Origin: Negadavirga shengliensis | GTDB lineage: Bacteria > Bacteroidota > Bacteroidia > Cytophagales > Cyclobacteriaceae | Length of the DNA: 64,000 bases | Reading direction: 5' to 3' | NCBI RefSeq assembly: GCF_042652345.1 | Contig: NZ_JBHSJJ010000013.1 | Location: 1 to 64,000 of the forward strand | Shown here: in pieces, positions 44,621-52,167 of the stretch | Layout of the letters: every line of letters begins with the position of its first letter | Position numbering within the stretch: the first letter of the stretch is position 1 | The notes under the pieces: model-generated | Database searches by the model: none | Told to the model about the DNA's origin: nothing | The model's input: the letters and a program-made list of their open reading frames with translations, nothing else | Position numbers and translations under genes: made by a program

Positions 44621-44634
44621 ACAAACGATTGCAC
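44621..44634. promoter_or_regulatory. Candidate LacI-type site upstream of gntR
   Basis: AACAAACGATTGCA, matching the perfect TGCAAACGTTTGCA site at 11 of 14 positions, and 30 bp before the gntR start. One half is intact (CGATTGCA). If real, it would place the GntR regulator under the same LacI control. Confidence 0.4.
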
Positions 44635-44663
44635 GGAACATTAACCCATAAACCCTGATAATT

Positions 44664-45716
44664 ATGATAACGGATGTTTGCAGCCGCTTGAAGATCGACA
44701 GTGAGTCCAGAATCCCCAAGTATCAACAAATTGTCAATTCTATTGTACATGACATTGAAAAGGAATATCTGGCAGTAGGGGACAAAATACCTTCCATCAG
44801 TGAAATCAGTGAGGAATATCTGCTTTCACGCGACACCGTGGAGAAAGCATTGAACATCCTGAAGAAAAGAAAGATCATTCTTTCCGTGAAGGGCAAAGGA
44901 TATTATGTGGCCAAAAACCTGAAGCATTCAAAACCCAAAGTCCTCTTCCTGCTTAACAAGCTCAGCGATTATAAACTAAAAATCTACAATTATTTTGTGG
45001 AAAGCATGGGGATGGATTCGCATGTGGAATTGCAGTTGTACTATTGTGACCCGGAGATTTTTGCCAATATTCTTCAGGAAAACATGGACGCTTACGATTA
45101 TTTTGTTGTCATGCCGCACTTTAAGGAATTGCCTCCTGAAGAACATTACAAGAGGGACAAAGCATTCTATTATATCAAGCAAATTCCCGAGGACCAGCTG
45201 ATCGTGATGGACAATTATTTGCCGGAACTTGGGGAGGATATAGCAGGAATTTATCAGGATTTCAAAATGGACATCTATGATGCCCTGCATGAGGGGCTGT
45301 CGAGGCTTTATAAATATGATAAACTGATCCTGGTATATCCTAATCACCCTATCTATCCTTATCCTCGGGAAATCAAGGAGGGTTTCAAAAAGTTCTGCAA
45401 AGAGTATAATTTCAGCCATGAAGTCCTTGACAAAATTTATCCGGATATGGAGCTGAGGTCCAATGATGCCTATATTCTTATAGAGGAAGAGGATCTGGTC
45501 AATCTCATGAAACAGGTGAAGGACAACGGTTACAGCCTCGGCAAAGACCTTGGGGTGATTTCCTATAACGATACCGCACTGAAAACGCTGCTGGACATCA
45601 CCGTGGTTTCCACAGACTTCAGGGCCATGGGTGAAACGGCCTCGTTTATGATCAAAAAGAACAAAAGGGATTTGGTCAAAAATGTATTTCATTTTATAGA
45701 TCGGGGGTCTATTTGA
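44664..45716 (+). CDS. GntR-family regulator with a sugar-binding-protein-like domain
   Basis: A 350-residue regulator. The N-terminal winged helix is clear: PKYQQIVNSIVHDIEKEYL, GDKIPSISEISEEYLLSRDTVEKAL and KGKGYYV. The rest is a periplasmic-binding-protein-like domain (PKVLFLLNKLSDYKLKIYNYF, GVISYNDTALKTLLDITVVSTDFRAMGETA), the AraR/FucR-type architecture in which the effector is usually a monosaccharide. It is divergent from the BNR operon and faces the accessory patch downstream. Likely targets are the neighbouring glycan operons, which is inference. Confidence 0.88.
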   Translation: MITDVCSRLKIDSESRIPKYQQIVNSIVHDIEKEYLAVGDKIPSISEISEEYLLSRDTVEKALNILKKRKIILSVKGKGYYVAKNLKHSKPKVLFLLNKLSDYKLKIYNYFVESMGMDSHVELQLYYCDPEIFANILQENMDAYDYFVVMPHFKELPPEEHYKRDKAFYYIKQIPEDQLIVMDNYLPELGEDIAGIYQDFKMDIYDALHEGLSRLYKYDKLILVYPNHPIYPYPREIKEGFKKFCKEYNFSHEVLDKIYPDMELRSNDAYILIEEEDLVNLMKQVKDNGYSLGKDLGVISYNDTALKTLLDITVVSTDFRAMGETASFMIKKNKRDLVKNVFHFIDRGSI

Positions 45717-46376
45717 TAAGATGTGAGATTTGAGATGCGTAAGACCTATTATTCTACAGTAGCGGCGCTAGCTCTGCTTTAAGGAATCGTACTTTAGCCG
45801 TAAATCTAGTAGTTTGTATTCCCGAAAGTATTCAATGATGTGTTTAAGCCATCATTTATTTCCTTTTCCAGTCGCAACACCTCCAATTCCAGGTTTTCTC
45901 CGCTCCGGAGAAACCTCAGGATCCCGCAGAAAAGCCATGGTTTTTTTATAGATACTTTAAACCAGGGAAAAAATATGTCCCTACACCCATAATCATCCGG
46001 TAAAAAAACTAAATTTGGGTAAACGAAGTAGCCCAACGGCGTCTGATTAAATGATTATGACGGTTTGGTGTGTATTTTGACGTCTTTTGCAAAACCAAAA
46101 CTCATTTTATAATATCATAATACCAGATAAACAAAAGGTCATGGAACCACTTACTGGCCTATATGAGGTTTTGACCAATCACGACACTTCAGGATGCTTC
46201 CGAACTGTTGAAATTTTTAAAAACATGGATAGAAATTCACTGGACACAAAACAATCACGGATTCAAAAAACATGACATATATAAAGATTGGTACTAACTC
46301 CCAAATCTGTGAAATCAACTAATCCGTGAAAATCCGCAATTCCGACAATGGATGTGGAAATTGATTTTAAGACGAT
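45717..46376. other. Intergenic region without a convincing gene
   Basis: Short open frames here (for example 45806-46036 minus and 46087-46275 plus) have no recognisable domain and uneven composition. Near 46315-46350 an AATCCGTGAAAATCCGC fragment of the interspersed repeat family lies just before the AlbA_2 gene. The stretch may mark the left junction of an acquired segment. Confidence 0.4.
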
Positions 46377-47576
46377 ATGACAATGAATATTGAAAAAGTA
46401 AATGAATTGATAGCTGATCTGGAATCAGATCGAATAGAACGGACGACTTCCTTTACTGAAAAGAAGCTTGGACCCGCTGTTTGTGCTTTTTCGAATGATT
46501 TTCCAAAACATAAAAAATCAGGATATTTGTTATTAGGTGTCCATGACGATGGAAGCTTGGCAGGGATGTCTATTGGGGATGAGGATTTACAAAAGATTGG
46601 AAATGTAAAATCAAATGGAAATGTTTTGCCTCAACCATCATTAGTGGTGAGCCCTGTTTTTTCAATGGATGGAGGAGATGTAGTAGTGGTTGAGGTAAAG
46701 CCTTCATCATATCCACCGGTAAGATATGATGGAAGGTGTTGGATTAGAGTTGGTCCAAGAAAATCTGTGGCCAATATTGAAGAGGAACGGATCTTAACGG
46801 AGCGAAGAGCGTCATTTGCCAAAACATATGACTTAGTGCCTGCGTTAGGTGCGACACTGCATGATATTAGTTTGGAACATTTTAAAATCACTTACCTCCC
46901 CATTGCCATTAATAAGGATATTCTTCAGGAGAATGGCCGGACACTCGAAGAACAACTTGCCTCTCTGCGCTTTTTTGATTCACAGAATCAATGTCCGACT
47001 AATGCCGGTATACTACTTTTCGGATTGAATCCAGAGTTCTATTTGCCTGGGTCCTACCTTCAGTATGTTAAGTTCGATGGAGAACAAATGACAGATGATG
47101 TTTCGTTTGAGAAGAAATTTTCCGGTGCATTGGCTACTGAATTGGGGTTGTTGGATGATTTTATCAAATCAAATATTTTAAAGACCAAGCCAAAAAGAAT
47201 TGATTCCTTACAAGAACAAACAATCGCCAATTATCCTTATTGGGCTCTTCGTGAATTAGTGATGAATGCTATTATGCATCGTAATTATGAATCGAATTCG
47301 CCCATTTATCTATATGAATTTGGGAATAGAATCGAGATTATCAATCCTGGAGGCTTGTTCGGCGAGGTCACACCTCAAAATTTCCCCAATGCAAGTGATT
47401 ACAGGAATGTGGTGATTGCGGAAGCACTAAAAGTATTAGGTTATGTGAATAGATTTAATTACGGAGTGAAAAGAGCCAAAATGGAATTAGAGAAAAACGG
47501 CAACGGAGAACCTGAATTTGATTTGAGCCTCACTACTAAATTCAAAGTAACTATACCAGTAAATCAAGCATGGTAA
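46377..47576 (+). CDS. AlbA_2 (Schlafen-like) N-terminal domain plus HATPase-like C-terminal domain protein
   Basis: A 399-residue protein. The N-terminal AlbA_2-type domain (residues about 8-135) has ERTTSFTEKKLGPAVCAFSNDF, SGYLLLGVHDDGSLAGMSI and SYPPVRYDGRCWIRVGPRKS. The C-terminal half carries the GHKL-like ATPase segment often joined to it: LRELVMNAIMHRNY (291-304) and NRIEIINPGGLFGEV (317-331). This pairing is annotated as ATP-binding protein or RecG-like regulator and appears in defence or regulatory contexts. Its stop is 1 nt before the ParA-like gene, so they form a tight two-gene unit. The segment is visibly more AT-rich than the glycan genes. Confidence 0.8.
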   Translation: MTMNIEKVNELIADLESDRIERTTSFTEKKLGPAVCAFSNDFPKHKKSGYLLLGVHDDGSLAGMSIGDEDLQKIGNVKSNGNVLPQPSLVVSPVFSMDGGDVVVVEVKPSSYPPVRYDGRCWIRVGPRKSVANIEEERILTERRASFAKTYDLVPALGATLHDISLEHFKITYLPIAINKDILQENGRTLEEQLASLRFFDSQNQCPTNAGILLFGLNPEFYLPGSYLQYVKFDGEQMTDDVSFEKKFSGALATELGLLDDFIKSNILKTKPKRIDSLQEQTIANYPYWALRELVMNAIMHRNYESNSPIYLYEFGNRIEIINPGGLFGEVTPQNFPNASDYRNVVIAEALKVLGYVNRFNYGVKRAKMELEKNGNGEPEFDLSLTTKFKVTIPVNQAW

Positions 47577-47577
47577 A

Positions 47578-48552
47578 ATGAGAAAGATAACATTTTTCAA
47601 TAATAAAGGAGGTGTAGGAAAAACCACCACGGTGTACCACGTTGCATGGATGCTTTCCGAGATGGGGATAAGAACCATAGCGGTGGACCTGGATCCTCAG
47701 TCTAACCTGACTTCTATGTTTCTAAGCGGTGAACGGCTCGAGGATATATATGAGAATTCTCTTCCGGTCACCATACTTGATGCAATAAACCCCATAGTAA
47801 ATGGAGATCCTGCCGTTGCCGTTCATTTGGAAGAAATCAATGACTATCTGAGGCTGATCCCCGGAAACCTTGCGCTCTCGACATTTGAAGACGGGCTTAG
47901 CGATGCGTGGCTAAAATGCCTGAACAGTGAGATTTATTCTTTTCGCATTACGAGTATTTTTAAGACCATCTTGGATGAGGCAGCAAACCGATTTGGTGCG
48001 GAAGTAATACTAATTGATGTAGGACCAAACCTTGGGGCAATTAACAGAGCCGTTACAATAAGCTCTGATTATATCGTCATGCCTGTAGCTTCCGACCTGT
48101 TTTCAATACAGGGAATTAAGAACCTTGGTATGACTCTTAATACATGGAAACGACAGTGGTACCAAAGAAAAAATCTTAAACCGCAGAATCTTACTGTTGC
48201 CATCCCGGAAAACAGTACGCAACCTGCAGGATACATTGTAATGCAGTATTCGGCAAAGGAGAGTAAGCCTGTAAAATCTTACTTAAAATGGGCCAATAGA
48301 ATTCCTAAGGTTTACTCTGAATTTGTAATGAACAAAAACTCAAATGACAATATAAACATTGAGGAAGACAGTAATTGCATTGGCTTGCTTAAGCATTTTA
48401 GAAGTTTAGCGCCGATGTCTATGGAAGCTCATAAACCTATTTTTCTCTTAAAGCCTGCCGACGGCGCAATTGGAGCTCATGTTTATGCAGTTCAACAGAG
48501 CTATTCTGAGTTTCAAAGCCTGACTAATAACATCCTCTCCAAATGCCCATGA
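47578..48552 (+). CDS. ParA/MinD-like P-loop ATPase
   Basis: A 324-residue ATPase. The deviant Walker A motif NNKGGVGKTTT carries both signature lysines (K10, K15), IAVDLDPQSN is the A' motif, and EVILIDVGPNLGAINRAV the Walker B region. The C-terminal third (PVKSYLKWANRIPKVYSEF and onward) is longer than in plasmid ParA proteins, and there is no ParB gene or parS-like repeat nearby. Together with the AlbA_2/HATPase gene one nucleotide upstream, this suggests an accessory cassette and not a partition locus. Its function here is unknown. The stop abuts a decayed restriction gene. Confidence 0.85.
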   Translation: MRKITFFNNKGGVGKTTTVYHVAWMLSEMGIRTIAVDLDPQSNLTSMFLSGERLEDIYENSLPVTILDAINPIVNGDPAVAVHLEEINDYLRLIPGNLALSTFEDGLSDAWLKCLNSEIYSFRITSIFKTILDEAANRFGAEVILIDVGPNLGAINRAVTISSDYIVMPVASDLFSIQGIKNLGMTLNTWKRQWYQRKNLKPQNLTVAIPENSTQPAGYIVMQYSAKESKPVKSYLKWANRIPKVYSEFVMNKNSNDNINIEEDSNCIGLLKHFRSLAPMSMEAHKPIFLLKPADGAIGAHVYAVQQSYSEFQSLTNNILSKCP

Positions 48553-48553
48553 A

Positions 48554-48760
48554 ACTCCAACCGGAAAATACAATCCCGATTGGGCATTGGTCTTTAAGAA
48601 TGAGAAGAAAATCTACTTTGTAGCTGAAACGAAATCCACCAAAGATCTAACTAAACTAAGAAACGAGGAAAAATTAAAAATCCAATTTGGCAAAGCTCAT
48701 TTTGAGAATTTTGAAGGCGTTGCATACAAGCATACAACCAAAGTAGAGGATTTAGTATAG
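48554..48760 (+). pseudogene. C-terminal remnant of a type III restriction enzyme Res subunit
   Basis: Sixty-eight codons in one frame read TPTGKYNPDWALVFKNEKK, then IYFVAETKST, EEKLKIQFGKAHFE and FEGVAYKHTTKVEDLV before a stop. This is the end of type III Res subunits, including the PD...ExK nuclease signature (NPDW, then ETK). There is no start codon in frame (a stop lies at 48521), and the helicase part of about 800 residues is missing. The remnant begins exactly where the ParA gene ends, so the ATPase cassette probably replaced or interrupted a type III restriction locus. Confidence 0.75.
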
Positions 48761-48786
48761 TTTAAAATTGAAACATCCGGTGGGTT

Positions 48787-49965
48787 TCACACCCTATCAC
48801 AAGCCATATCAAAAAAGCTGATGATTTCATCGGGCCAATCATAACTGCCGGGCTTGATGGTGAGGTAACAGCCCGTGCTCTGTTCCCTTAGCCGCACCAC
48901 ACCGGGGCTCAACTCCTCCAGCGGGACAAATTCCCTCCAGTTCAGCTTGCTGATGATGGCATACACCGTGGCCCCGCCGGACACCAACAGTTCCTGAATT
49001 CCGTGTTCCTGAATGGCCCGAACCACCGTATAGGCCATCCTTTCCTTCAATATATGCGAGCAGTTGTCAAACCTTACCTGGATCTTTCCCAAAGTGAGGA
49101 TCACTTTCCCAAAATTCTGCAAAAGGAATTTCACATCCGTAATCCAATCCCCGAGCTTTCCATGATGTATTTCCTGGATTTTGAGCATTTTCGGCATCTC
49201 GCAGACTTTGATGCCATTGGCCAGGGCATTTTTGATGAAGTCATGGGTCTGAAAATGGTTGCTGCCCGCCACCAACAACCCATCGCCCTCCATGGGATGG
49301 TTATTTTCCTGCTGGGGTGCCGTACCACACAAATGCTCAAAATTAGTCCTTAAATAGGCTTCGAAAAAAGCACCGCTTCCCGCAGGCACCACTTCATCAT
49401 CTATATGTCCGGCCAAAGCGGTCAAGTCATCCATATTTGCGCTATCAGGGATGCTGATCCCTTTTTGCCAGCCACCTTCTCCGGAGAAATCCCCGATATG
49501 CACCGGCAATTCCGCCGGATGTACCAATTTCCGGATCAATGATGAAGAGGCAGGAAATTCCGGATCGTCACTGAAGTCGGTTTGGTCCAAGGGTTTTCCT
49601 TTCACAAAATACTCCCCGTTCCTGATGGTCCTTTCGGTATAGGGATTGGCGGGAGCCAGTACTATTTTGGCTTTTTCGAAAACCTTTGCCATTGCTTCCA
49701 GTTCTTCGGCCACATGTCCCCTCAGAACCGAATCGGTCTTCTTAAAAACATGTTGCGTGCCTGTCTCCAGCAGCTTCTGGGCCAAGGCCTTGGTTTCTTT
49801 CACGGCTTCTTCCACGTTCAGTGAGCGTGTATCCGTGGCCACTACCAATACCCCTTTATCTACCGGCTTCACATCCAAGGAAAAAGATACCGGAATCCCC
49901 AACCTGAGGCAAACACCTGCTATTTCAGCAGCACCTGTGATATCATCGGCTATAGCTGTAATCAT
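48787..49965 (-). CDS. Four-carbon acid sugar kinase family protein (DUF1537)
   Basis: A 392-residue cytosolic kinase. The N-terminal acid-sugar-binding domain starts MITAIADDITGAAEIAGVC with the ADDxTG motif (7-11), and continues KKTDSVLRGHVAEEL and APANPYTERTI. The C-terminal nucleotide-binding domain has VSGGATVYAIISKLNW and PGVVRLREQ. Characterised DUF1537 kinases phosphorylate D-threonate, D-erythronate or related acids, and act just before a PdxA2-type dehydrogenase. That partner is the adjacent gene here, overlapping by 4 nt. The GSYDWPD-end differs slightly from the usual GNFG motif. Substrate stereochemistry is not readable. Confidence 0.88.
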   Translation of the reverse strand: MITAIADDITGAAEIAGVCLRLGIPVSFSLDVKPVDKGVLVVATDTRSLNVEEAVKETKALAQKLLETGTQHVFKKTDSVLRGHVAEELEAMAKVFEKAKIVLAPANPYTERTIRNGEYFVKGKPLDQTDFSDDPEFPASSSLIRKLVHPAELPVHIGDFSGEGGWQKGISIPDSANMDDLTALAGHIDDEVVPAGSGAFFEAYLRTNFEHLCGTAPQQENNHPMEGDGLLVAGSNHFQTHDFIKNALANGIKVCEMPKMLKIQEIHHGKLGDWITDVKFLLQNFGKVILTLGKIQVRFDNCSHILKERMAYTVVRAIQEHGIQELLVSGGATVYAIISKLNWREFVPLEELSPGVVRLREQSTGCYLTIKPGSYDWPDEIISFFDMACDRV

Positions 49966-51005
49966 TTCACGTTCACTTTATCTTTTCTGTTAATGGCCAT
50001 CGGGATGGCGTAATCTATGGCCAGATCCAGGGCATCGGCCGAAGCAATGCCTTTTCCGGCTATTTCAAAGGCAGTTCCGTGGTCCACCGAAGTCCTGATG
50101 ATCGGCAGTCCCAGTGTGATGTTAACACCTTTCACGCTTTCCATGGTCTGCCTTTCGTTATCCCATTTGAAACCGATCATTTTGAAGGGGATATGTCCCT
50201 GGTCATGATACATGGCCACACACCCATCAAAATAGCCTTGGGCCGCTTTGGCAAACATAGTGTCCGGCGGAATAGGCCCTTCTACCCTGTAGCCTGCCGC
50301 CGTTGCTTCTGCTACCGCGGGCGCGATTTCCTCCTCATCTTCCCTGCCAAACAAGCCCCCGTCGCCCGCATGTGGATTCAGACCCGCTACACCGATGCGC
50401 GGCTTTTCTATCCCGAATTGCAGACAGGCGTCATGCAAAAGCCCTATGACTTCTTTAACCCGGTCTTTTTTCACCAACTCACAGGCCTGCCTCAGAGGCA
50501 CATGGGTGGTGACATGGATAACCCTGAAGTTTTGCTCCGCCAAGAGCATGGCAAACTTTTTTGTTCCCGTAAAATCAGCATAAATTTCTGTATGTCCGGC
50601 ATATTGATGACCCGCCAGGTTGATGGATTCTTTGTTGATGGGAGCGGTCACTGTGGCATCCACCTGCTCATCCATCGCCAATTTGATGGCTTTTTCTACT
50701 GCTTCGAAAGCGGCCTTTCCGGCCATTGCGGACACTTTCCCCATTTCCAGGTTTTCAAGTTCCACGTTGTCCAAGTCCAAAACATCCATGGTCCCGGACT
50801 CAAACCCCGCCTGGCTTACTTCGCTGATGGGATGGACTTTCAGGGAACTACCCAAACATTTCGCTGTGTACGCCATGGTCTTGGCATCCCCAACCACCAA
50901 CGGCCTGCATCTGTCGTACAATGCTGCATTCGAAAAACTCTTTACAATGATCTCGGGGCCTATTCCCGCCGGATCACCCATGGTCACGGCTATGATCGGT
51001 AACAT
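49962..51005 (-). CDS. PdxA2-type 4-phospho-acid dehydrogenase (PdxA family)
   Basis: A 347-residue dehydrogenase of the PdxA family: IIAVTMGDPAGIGPEIIVKSF at the start, metal histidines in AGHTEIYA and YHDQGHIPFK, and LGLPIIRTSVDHGTAFEIAGK at the end. True PdxA acts in pyridoxal phosphate synthesis. The paralogue PdxA2 oxidises and decarboxylates 4-phospho-D-threonate or -erythronate to dihydroxyacetone phosphate. Linkage to the DUF1537 kinase (4-nt overlap) favours the catabolic role. The start overlaps the end of the Fe-ADH gene by 32 nt. Confidence 0.85.
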   Translation of the reverse strand: MLPIIAVTMGDPAGIGPEIIVKSFSNAALYDRCRPLVVGDAKTMAYTAKCLGSSLKVHPISEVSQAGFESGTMDVLDLDNVELENLEMGKVSAMAGKAAFEAVEKAIKLAMDEQVDATVTAPINKESINLAGHQYAGHTEIYADFTGTKKFAMLLAEQNFRVIHVTTHVPLRQACELVKKDRVKEVIGLLHDACLQFGIEKPRIGVAGLNPHAGDGGLFGREDEEEIAPAVAEATAAGYRVEGPIPPDTMFAKAAQGYFDGCVAMYHDQGHIPFKMIGFKWDNERQTMESVKGVNITLGLPIIRTSVDHGTAFEIAGKGIASADALDLAIDYAIPMAINRKDKVNVK

Positions 51006-52167
51006 GATTTCCAGTTCTTTTTTTTAACAATCGCTGATAAATGCGGACAGCGTCTTCAAATCCCAGTTCCCTGGGATTGTTTTTCAAAAGGCGCGTCACT
51101 TTCATGGCCAGCCCGGCCAATTCATTCAAATCTTCTTCTTTTACTCCCAAAACCCACAAATCCGCAGGAATACCACACGCTCTCACCAGGTCCCTGACCT
51201 TCTCCACCCCCTTTTGGGCAATTTCTTCCCTTGAACCCTCTTCCTGCACTCCCAAAGCCAAAGCGATTCTGGCGTGTTTTTCAACCTCCGCCGGCAGGTT
51301 GTAGGCCATTACTTCCGGCAGCAACACCGCGTTGGCCAAGCCATGGGGAACATGGTATTTGCCCCCAAGGGGATAGGACAAAGCGTGCACCCCAGCCGTA
51401 TTGACCGGACCCAGACACATTCCTCCATACATACTTCCCAGCGCCACAGCCGACCGGGCTTCAACATCTCTTCCTTGTCGATAAGCCCGCAGGAGGTTTC
51501 GGCCAATCAAACTGATCCCCCGAAGCGCAAAATCGTCTACGATCGGGTGGCTGAAGTTATTGGTAAAGGCCTCAATGCAATGGGAAAGCGCATCCACGCC
51601 CGTTTCCGCGGTGATTTTTGGCGGCAGGTCGAGGGTCAGCAAAGGATCCACATAGGTCACGTCAGGAACCAGGAAGGGGCTGATGACACCTTTTTTCTCC
51701 AAAGTGCTTTCGTCCAACAAAATGGCATTGGGAGAAACCTCACTGCCGGTTCCGGAAGTAGTCGGAAGACAGTAGAGCTTCACCTTTCGTTCCTTCAGTT
51801 GGTTGATGCCAACCACGTCCTCAAGGCTCTGGGTATTTTTTTGCATGGCGGCCAGCAGCTTTGCCAGGTCCAGCACACTTCCGCCGCCTATCCCCACGAT
51901 CAGTTCAGCCCCAAATCCCTGGACCTTATTCAAGTGTTCGGCATACAACCTGAAGGTTGGTTCGCCAGAATCGTAGGTTTCCACTTGTACCGTGATACCC
52001 TTGCGGCCTGCCTCCTGTACCAAGTGTGCCAACATGTCTACAAAAGGAGGTATGGTGAGAATCCATACCCGTTTGCAGGCTGCTTGCAGGAGTTCCTCCC
52101 GAAACCGCTCAAAAGCCTGGGTGCCGAAAACAAGCCGGTTGGGTTGTATCAAAGTAATTGCTCTCAT
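50974..52167 (-). CDS. Iron-containing alcohol dehydrogenase
   Basis: A 397-residue group III (Fe-dependent) dehydrogenase. Cofactor motif GIGGGSVLDLAKLLA, PTTSGTGSEVSPNA, and metal ligands in TGVDALSHCIEAF and GVHALSYPLGGKYHVPHGLANAV are all present. Group III enzymes reduce or oxidise small alcohols and aldehydes, and several act on hydroxy-acid intermediates. In this operon it could interconvert a hydroxy/semialdehyde intermediate of the acid-sugar route. It overlaps both neighbours (4 nt with the symporter, 32 nt with PdxA). Confidence 0.85.
   Translation of the reverse strand: MRAITLIQPNRLVFGTQAFERFREELLQAACKRVWILTIPPFVDMLAHLVQEAGRKGITVQVETYDSGEPTFRLYAEHLNKVQGFGAELIVGIGGGSVLDLAKLLAAMQKNTQSLEDVVGINQLKERKVKLYCLPTTSGTGSEVSPNAILLDESTLEKKGVISPFLVPDVTYVDPLLTLDLPPKITAETGVDALSHCIEAFTNNFSHPIVDDFALRGISLIGRNLLRAYRQGRDVEARSAVALGSMYGGMCLGPVNTAGVHALSYPLGGKYHVPHGLANAVLLPEVMAYNLPAEVEKHARIALALGVQEEGSREEIAQKGVEKVRDLVRACGIPADLWVLGVKEEDLNELAGLAMKVTRLLKNNPRELGFEDAVRIYQRLLKKRTGNHVTDHSRDHG

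Noticed and set aside
45806..46275. Two short frames (45806-46036 minus, 46087-46275 plus) next to the AlbA_2 gene
   Set aside because: No recognisable motif, no conserved start context and an AT-rich composition. Kept as intergenic sequence.
47578..48552. ParA-like gene considered as a plasmid partition system
   Set aside because: No ParB, no parS-like repeat and an AlbA_2/HATPase partner, so a partition locus is not supported.
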